Positions 59,752-64,000 of a DNA stretch of 64,000 bases are shown here, piece by piece. Position numbers and translations under genes: made by a program. Every line of letters starts with the position of its first letter. Position 1 is the stretch's first letter. The notes below the pieces were generated by a model that saw nothing but the letters and a program-made list of their open reading frames with translations, searched no databases and had not been told where the DNA came from. Source of the stretch: Poriferisphaera corsica (lineage in GTDB: Bacteria; Planctomycetota; Phycisphaerae; Phycisphaerales; Phycisphaeraceae); assembly GCF_007747445.1 (NCBI RefSeq), contig NZ_CP036425.1, forward strand, positions 310,001-374,000. Reading direction: 5' to 3'.

Positions 59752-60579
59752 ATGAGTTCCGATTTTCAACTCGTAAAGCTCGAGAATAACAAACGCGTCG
59801 TCAGTGAAAACTTCGCTGATATCCTCGCTGATTGGCAGCCTGGAAAAGAGTGCTTCCTTTTCGTCACGCCTCATGATGATGATGCTATTCTTGGTGGTGG
59901 CCTCATGCTCGACATGGCGCTCGCTAACAATATTCCTGTCTATATCCTCTGTGTTACTGATGGTTCTGCGGGTTACTGCACGCTCGAAGAAAAAGAAAAC
60001 ATCATCGAAGTTCGTGCTAAAGAGACATACGATTGCTATGAAGCCATGGGTGTTCCCACCGACAACATTGTCTGGATGGGTTTCCCTGATGGCCAGCTTT
60101 CGCAATACCTCGGCCGCCGCGAAGCTAAATCCGGTGACCCTTCACCTATCCAAGGCTATACCGGTCTTGTGAACTCTTTTGTATTCAATCTCCGAAAAAT
60201 TCAGCCGACCCGCGTTTTCCTCCCTACCAACGCAGATCTTCACCCAGACCACCGCGCAACGCACTCCGAACTACTTATCTCACTCTTCCACGCAATGGGC
60301 GGCATCTGGCCAGAGCTCGGCCCATCGCTGCCTAAGCTCCCCAGCGTCTATGAGCTTGGTGTCTACTGCGATTTCCCCGAGCCCCCGCAAATACAACTCA
60401 AATCCACGCCCGAGCGACTTGAATCCAAAGTTAACGGCATCCTTAAGTTTGTTTCGCAAACTCAAATCGCAGCACTCATCGAAAACGTTCGTAAGTCAGG
60501 CCCATACGAGTACTACCGCGATCTTCAGTTCGCACTTTACTCACCTGACACCTACCACGAGCGTTTTGCTGAAAAATAA
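59752..60579 (+). CDS. PIG-L family deacetylase
   Basis: 275 residues. PIG-L/LmbE enzymes remove acetyl from N-acetyl sugars using Zn(II). HDDD (41-44, in FVTPHDDDAILGGG) and HPDH (about 165-168, in NADLHPDHRATH) supply the metal ligands. GFPDGQL and YILCVTDGSAGYC are also conserved. ATG 59752 has AAAGG about 10 bases upstream; an in-frame ATG at 59707 lacks one. First of four rightward genes (deacetylase, amidotransferase-like, PPi-PFK, SIS) that could take an N-acetylated sugar to glycolysis. A small-molecule rather than lipid substrate is inferred. Confidence 0.9.
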   Translation: MSSDFQLVKLENNKRVVSENFADILADWQPGKECFLFVTPHDDDAILGGGLMLDMALANNIPVYILCVTDGSAGYCTLEEKENIIEVRAKETYDCYEAMGVPTDNIVWMGFPDGQLSQYLGRREAKSGDPSPIQGYTGLVNSFVFNLRKIQPTRVFLPTNADLHPDHRATHSELLISLFHAMGGIWPELGPSLPKLPSVYELGVYCDFPEPPQIQLKSTPERLESKVNGILKFVSQTQIAALIENVRKSGPYEYYRDLQFALYSPDTYHERFAEK

Positions 60580-60655
60580 AATAAATCCAAAATCATACCG
60601 AAGTTCATCTTAATCGATCAGCTTCGGCTTTGAATGACTAATCGAAAGATAGAAC

Positions 60656-61411
60656 ATGGCCAAAGACGTACTTTACCTCGGCGACACTGCTTACACTCAG
60701 CAAGCATGCTACCTCACTGGTATCATGACACATTTCGATATCTCGTTCGATTACGTCCCATCCGATCAGTCGCCATCTGATGAACAACTTACGGATGACT
60801 ACAAAACAATCATCCTTAGTGATTATCCTTCGAAAATGCTCTCAAAAAAGCAGGTTGACTTAATTGTTGAGAAGGTCAACTTAGGTACCGGCCTGATTAT
60901 GTTCGGTGGTTGGGAAACATACGTTGGCCTGGATGGTGGTTACCAAAACACAGCAATCGCAGACATCCTACCTGTTCAAATGAAGGATTCAGATGATCGC
61001 AATAACAACTATTGGCCATGTTTCGTCGATAAACAAGCCGATCACGCAATCCTCGCAGATCTCCCATTTGATACCAACGCGTCAACTGTTGGTGGTTTTA
61101 ACGCCTTCGAGCCTAAGCCTCACGCTAAGACGCTCCTTCACGCTAACATGAACAATGCTTCAAAAGATTCAAGCGGTTCATTCACACTCACATACACAAA
61201 ATCAGTGCCACTTCTCGTTGTCGATGAATCCACTAACGCGAACATTGCCTGTTTTGCTTCCGATGTCGCGCCTCACTGGGTCGGTCCATTTGTTGACTGG
61301 GGCGACTCACGTCTCAGTGCTCAAGCGCCGGAGGGTGAAGCGATTGAAGTCGGTAACTGGTACGCTCAATTTTTTGCGAACCTCGTGAAGTGGTCTGCGA
61401 AAACGATATAA
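60656..61411 (+). CDS. putative glutamine-amidotransferase-like (class I GATase fold) protein
   Basis: 251 residues. KDVLYLGDTAY and YKTIILSDYPSKMLSKKQVD with GTGLIMFGGWETY give a flavodoxin/class I amidotransferase-like fold. It belongs by pattern to the putative glutamine amidotransferase family near ThuA-type proteins, where the nucleophilic Cys is often absent; here the elbow is MFGGWETY, without Cys. Later blocks are NYWPCFVDKQADHAILADLP and VAPHWVGPFVDWG. Likely a carbohydrate-related binding or hydrolase protein rather than a true amidotransferase. 76 bases after the deacetylase. Confidence 0.75.
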   Translation: MAKDVLYLGDTAYTQQACYLTGIMTHFDISFDYVPSDQSPSDEQLTDDYKTIILSDYPSKMLSKKQVDLIVEKVNLGTGLIMFGGWETYVGLDGGYQNTAIADILPVQMKDSDDRNNNYWPCFVDKQADHAILADLPFDTNASTVGGFNAFEPKPHAKTLLHANMNNASKDSSGSFTLTYTKSVPLLVVDESTNANIACFASDVAPHWVGPFVDWGDSRLSAQAPEGEAIEVGNWYAQFFANLVKWSAKTI

Positions 61412-61496
61412 ATATTGATAAATTACGCTGCATAAAAGACAGCATCATTGGTAAATAAATCACACAATCACTCGCTTTTACTGAGAGGTGAATACA

Positions 61497-62699
61497 GTGC
61501 TTAAAGGTAACGCTCTCGTCGGTCAGTCCGGCGGCCCAACTTCCGTCATCAACTCTTCTGTTGCTGGTGTCGTGCAAACCGCGCAAGGCGTTGAACAAAT
61601 CGAAAATATCTTCGGCATGCGCTACGGCATCGAAGGTCTTATGCAAGACAACGTCTTCGACTTCGGTGCTGAAACAGCTGAAGCAATCGAAGGTCTTCGT
61701 TCAACACCTTCATCAGCTTGTGGCTCCTGCCGCTACAAACTCAAAGACGAAGACTTGCCTCTCGTTCTTGAAAAGCTGAAAAAGTTTAACATCCGTTACT
61801 TCTTCCTCATCGGTGGTAACGACACAATGGACACCGTCCACCGCGTCGAAGCTTACGCTCAATCACAAGGCTACGACATGATCGGCGTCGGCATTCCTAA
61901 GACAGTCGACAACGACCTCTTCGGTACAGACCACACGCCAGGTTACGCCTCTGCAGCCAAGTATATGGCTCTGTCCGTACTCCAAGCTGGCGTCCTTACA
62001 CGTGACATGCAGAAGGTCGACCAGTTCGTCGTCTTCCAGTGCATCGGTCGTGAAGCAGGTTGGCTCCCAGCGGCATGCTCACTTGCAAAAGAATGTGATG
62101 CAGACGCACCACACATCACACTCTTCCCCGAGCATGGTTTTGATAAAGCGAAATTCCTCGCCAAGGTTAAAGAAGTCTACGACAAATATGGTTTTGTATC
62201 TGTCGTCTGCGGCGAAGGCATCACATACGAAGACGGAACACCTGTTTCAGCATCTGAAACACGCGATAAATTCAACAACGTTGAATTTGGCGCCATGGGT
62301 GGCTCCGCTGTTGCAACCGTCCTTCACAAGATGATTGCGGACGAATTTGGATTCCGTGGCGAATTCCAAGTCACCGAATCACTCCCAATGTGTGCCGCTG
62401 ACCGTGGCGTCCCGCAGGATTTCGAAGATGCATACCAGTGTGGCGTCAAAGCTGTTGAGCTCGCAGCCGCAGGTACCACCGGCGTCATGGTCTCCATGGT
62501 CCGCGAAGAAGGTTCGGCTACCTCATCATTCGAAACAGCACCTCTTTGCGATGTTGCTGTTCGTGCGAAGCCAATGCCAAAGAACTTCTTTACTGAAGAC
62601 GGCTTCGGCGTAACTGAAGAATACTTCAAGTACGTAAAACCACTCATCGGTGATCTGCCAAAATACACTAGGTTGGTTTACAAAACCGTTGAAATGTAA
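61497..62699 (+). CDS. pfp: 6-phosphofructokinase, probably PPi-dependent
   Basis: 400 residues of the PfkA superfamily, converting fructose-6-phosphate to fructose-1,6-bisphosphate. The GQSGGPTSVIN phosphate loop is near residues 9-19. GGNDTMDT (106-113) and PKTVDND (about 134-140, with Lys) follow the PPi-using pattern rather than the ATP pattern GGDGS. FGTDHTPGYASAAKY, GREAGWLPAA and PEHGF complete the site. GTG 61497 is chosen because GAGAGG lies 8 bases upstream. Third gene of the sugar operon; reversible PPi-PFK suits a gluconeogenic or PPi-saving metabolism. Confidence 0.88.
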   Translation: MLKGNALVGQSGGPTSVINSSVAGVVQTAQGVEQIENIFGMRYGIEGLMQDNVFDFGAETAEAIEGLRSTPSSACGSCRYKLKDEDLPLVLEKLKKFNIRYFFLIGGNDTMDTVHRVEAYAQSQGYDMIGVGIPKTVDNDLFGTDHTPGYASAAKYMALSVLQAGVLTRDMQKVDQFVVFQCIGREAGWLPAACSLAKECDADAPHITLFPEHGFDKAKFLAKVKEVYDKYGFVSVVCGEGITYEDGTPVSASETRDKFNNVEFGAMGGSAVATVLHKMIADEFGFRGEFQVTESLPMCAADRGVPQDFEDAYQCGVKAVELAAAGTTGVMVSMVREEGSATSSFETAPLCDVAVRAKPMPKNFFTEDGFGVTEEYFKYVKPLIGDLPKYTRLVYKTVEM

Positions 62700-62788
62700 T
62701 TAACAAAAACAATCACGTTGGCTTGACCCTCGCGTCAGGCCAACGCTTTCCTAATTAATAAACATTAATTAAAAAACTGGATGTACCC

Positions 62789-63808
62789 ATGAAACTTTCA
62801 GAAGAAAAATACGCAAAGTTCGCGCTCTGTAAAGAGATGCTCGAAACCGTTGAAGTCATCAAAAACTTCAAAGTAGATGGAATCGAAGAAGTTGTCGAGG
62901 ATCTCAAGAAGACCGGCAAGCTCTTTCTCACCGGTGAAGGTTCATCACGTATCTTCCCAGCGAAGAACGCAATGACCAACGCTTTCCGTCACGGCCTCGA
63001 TCTCGACATCGCGACCGAAGGTGGCTGCCAAGCTTACGAATACGATCTCGCTAAAAAGACCGTTTTCGGTGCTTCAAACTCTGGTGCGACCAAAGAGCTC
63101 ATCGCTCTCTTTACCAAGCTCAAAGGCGAAGGCAAAGAGAACCTCTTCTCAATGACCGCAAACACCGACACAAAAGTCGAATCACTCTCCAAGAAGTGCT
63201 TCGTTCTTAACTGTGGTGGCGAAGATGCAGTCGCAGCAACTAAATCAGTTGCAGAACAGGCGCTCCTTTATCAGTCCATGCTCGTCAAGCTCGCAGGCGA
63301 AGAAACTCCTGCAGAAGCACTCGCAGAACTCGCAGCAAAGATCGAAACAGTCCTCACAATGGATATCGATCCAGAGATCACCAAGAAGATCGCTAACGCT
63401 GGCACAATCTACTTCGCAGGTCGCAACGACGGCGTTGCAGAAGAGCTCACACTCAAGACCAACGAAATTACGCGTAAGAAGTCTGACTACCTCGAAGGCA
63501 CATACGCTGTTCATGGTATCGAAGAAGTCATGAACGCTGATGACGTTGTCATCCTCGTCGATCCATTCGAAACTGAACTCGAAAAGATCAAGCAGACTCT
63601 CGCTGAAGGCGTTGGTCTCACCGTCGTCGCAATTTCTTCTAAGGAAACCATCTTCCCAACGATCACGATCCCAGAAGCAGGTTGCCTCTCAGGCTACGTA
63701 AACCTCGCAGCTGGTTGGAACATCCTCGTTGAAGTCGGCATCGCGCTCGGCATCGATCTCGACAAGCCAACACGTGCTCGTAAAGTTGGTAACGCTTTTG
63801 AAGGTTGA
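62789..63808 (+). CDS. double SIS-domain sugar isomerase/deaminase-like protein
   Basis: 339 residues with two SIS domains (about 35-165 and 195-320). The first has LTGEGSSRIFPAKN, SNSGATKELIAL and AATKSVAEQALL. The second has IYFAGRNDGVAEELTLKTNE, YLEGTYAVHGIEEVM and a phosphosugar-binding stretch. This is the layout of the GlmS isomerase half and of AgaS/FrlB-type deaminases, without the amidotransferase part. In this operon it could isomerise/deaminate glucosamine-6-phosphate to fructose-6-phosphate. Last gene of the series, followed by a terminator. Confidence 0.85.
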   Translation: MKLSEEKYAKFALCKEMLETVEVIKNFKVDGIEEVVEDLKKTGKLFLTGEGSSRIFPAKNAMTNAFRHGLDLDIATEGGCQAYEYDLAKKTVFGASNSGATKELIALFTKLKGEGKENLFSMTANTDTKVESLSKKCFVLNCGGEDAVAATKSVAEQALLYQSMLVKLAGEETPAEALAELAAKIETVLTMDIDPEITKKIANAGTIYFAGRNDGVAEELTLKTNEITRKKSDYLEGTYAVHGIEEVMNADDVVILVDPFETELEKIKQTLAEGVGLTVVAISSKETIFPTITIPEAGCLSGYVNLAAGWNILVEVGIALGIDLDKPTRARKVGNAFEG

Positions 63809-63880
63809 TACTTAAAAAACCTCAAAGCTCCATTTATTGTTAATTCAAATTCACAATAGATGGCAAAACTAAAAAATAAA

Positions 63881-63918
63881 AAAGAAGGCCACTCGCAAGA
63901 GCAGCCTTCTTTTTTTTA
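63881..63918. terminator. rho-independent terminator after the SIS gene
   Basis: AAAGAAGGC (63881-63889) pairs with GCCTTCTTT (63904-63912); CTC-GCAA-GAG forms the inner tip. T-run on plus and A/T-run on minus make it suitable for convergent genes. Confidence 0.9.
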
Positions 63919-63932
63919 TAACTCATCATAAT

Positions 63933-64000
63933 TTACTTTGCTTCAAACACTCGCAATTCGACTAGGTGCATACTCGGATTCGAACTGTTATATAGCATCG
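63933..64000 (-). CDS. possible C-terminal end of a leftward gene (cut by window edge)
   Basis: A minus-strand frame is open from 64000 to a TAA at 63935-63933; the visible end reads SSNPSMHLVELRVFEAK. The bidirectional terminator just left of it supports a convergent gene. Only about 22 codons are visible, so product unknown. Confidence 0.3.
   Translation of the reverse strand, partial: MLYNSSNPSMHLVELRVFEAK

Overview
The window reads as a chromosome segment of a marine-type planctomycete, most likely class Phycisphaerae. The supporting features are PEP-CTERM proteins with VPEP/IPEP tails, a dockerin-like repeat pair, an ECF sigma factor abutting a FecR/LamG-type protein, a prepilin-type N-terminal-methylation protein with an H-x9-DG type C-terminus, a FemAB-related PEP-CTERM-associated protein, and a eukaryote-like UDP-sugar pyrophosphorylase. 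No phage, insertion sequence, CRISPR array or rRNA was seen. One tRNA (Gly, TCC) is present with a good promoter and a terminator.

Layout. 0-3 kb: two hypothetical genes, a U32-family protein and tRNA-Gly. 3.2-19.3 kb: a block transcribed leftward, with two phosphodiesterase-fold secreted proteins, a pseudopilin-like protein, a 924-residue LamG/dockerin/PEP-CTERM protein, a sigma factor plus FecR-like pair, and two tandem paralogous giant PEP-CTERM beta-helix proteins. One paralog is intact; the other is split by a frameshift near 13.15-13.19 kb. 19.9-26.1 kb: an iron island, with a membrane-anchored DtxR-FeoA-FeoA fusion, FeoB split into separate GTPase and membrane genes, and a P1B-4-like metal ATPase. 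26-31 kb: a GIY-YIG protein and a large low-complexity secreted protein. 31-35 kb: mannose-1-phosphate guanylyltransferase, FemAB-like protein and a subtilase-like protein, accompanied by poly-C tracts. 35.7-51 kb: mostly rightward housekeeping and hypothetical genes (Hpt-like, SH3, sirtuin, HEAT, GspE-N-like, RuvX, RsmE, HemQ-like, UAP-like). This region carries unusual G-run/Gly-rich insertions and a dispersed structured repeat. 51-58 kb: leftward secreted proteins, two CE7 esterases and three small membrane proteins. 58-59.3 kb: ribH-nusB. 59.7-63.8 kb: a deacetylase / amidotransferase-like / PPi-phosphofructokinase / SIS operon that fits amino-sugar catabolism.

The strongest candidate for something undescribed is a family of four 124-128-nt intergenic elements at 41072, 41960, 42678 and 50646, plus a 42-nt internally deleted relative at 42853. 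All lie in the same orientation. They share terminal inverted repeats and a central hairpin whose paired bases change together. A second family of three palindromes (32151, 33594, 42819) also shows compensatory stem changes. All alignments and counts were made by eye.
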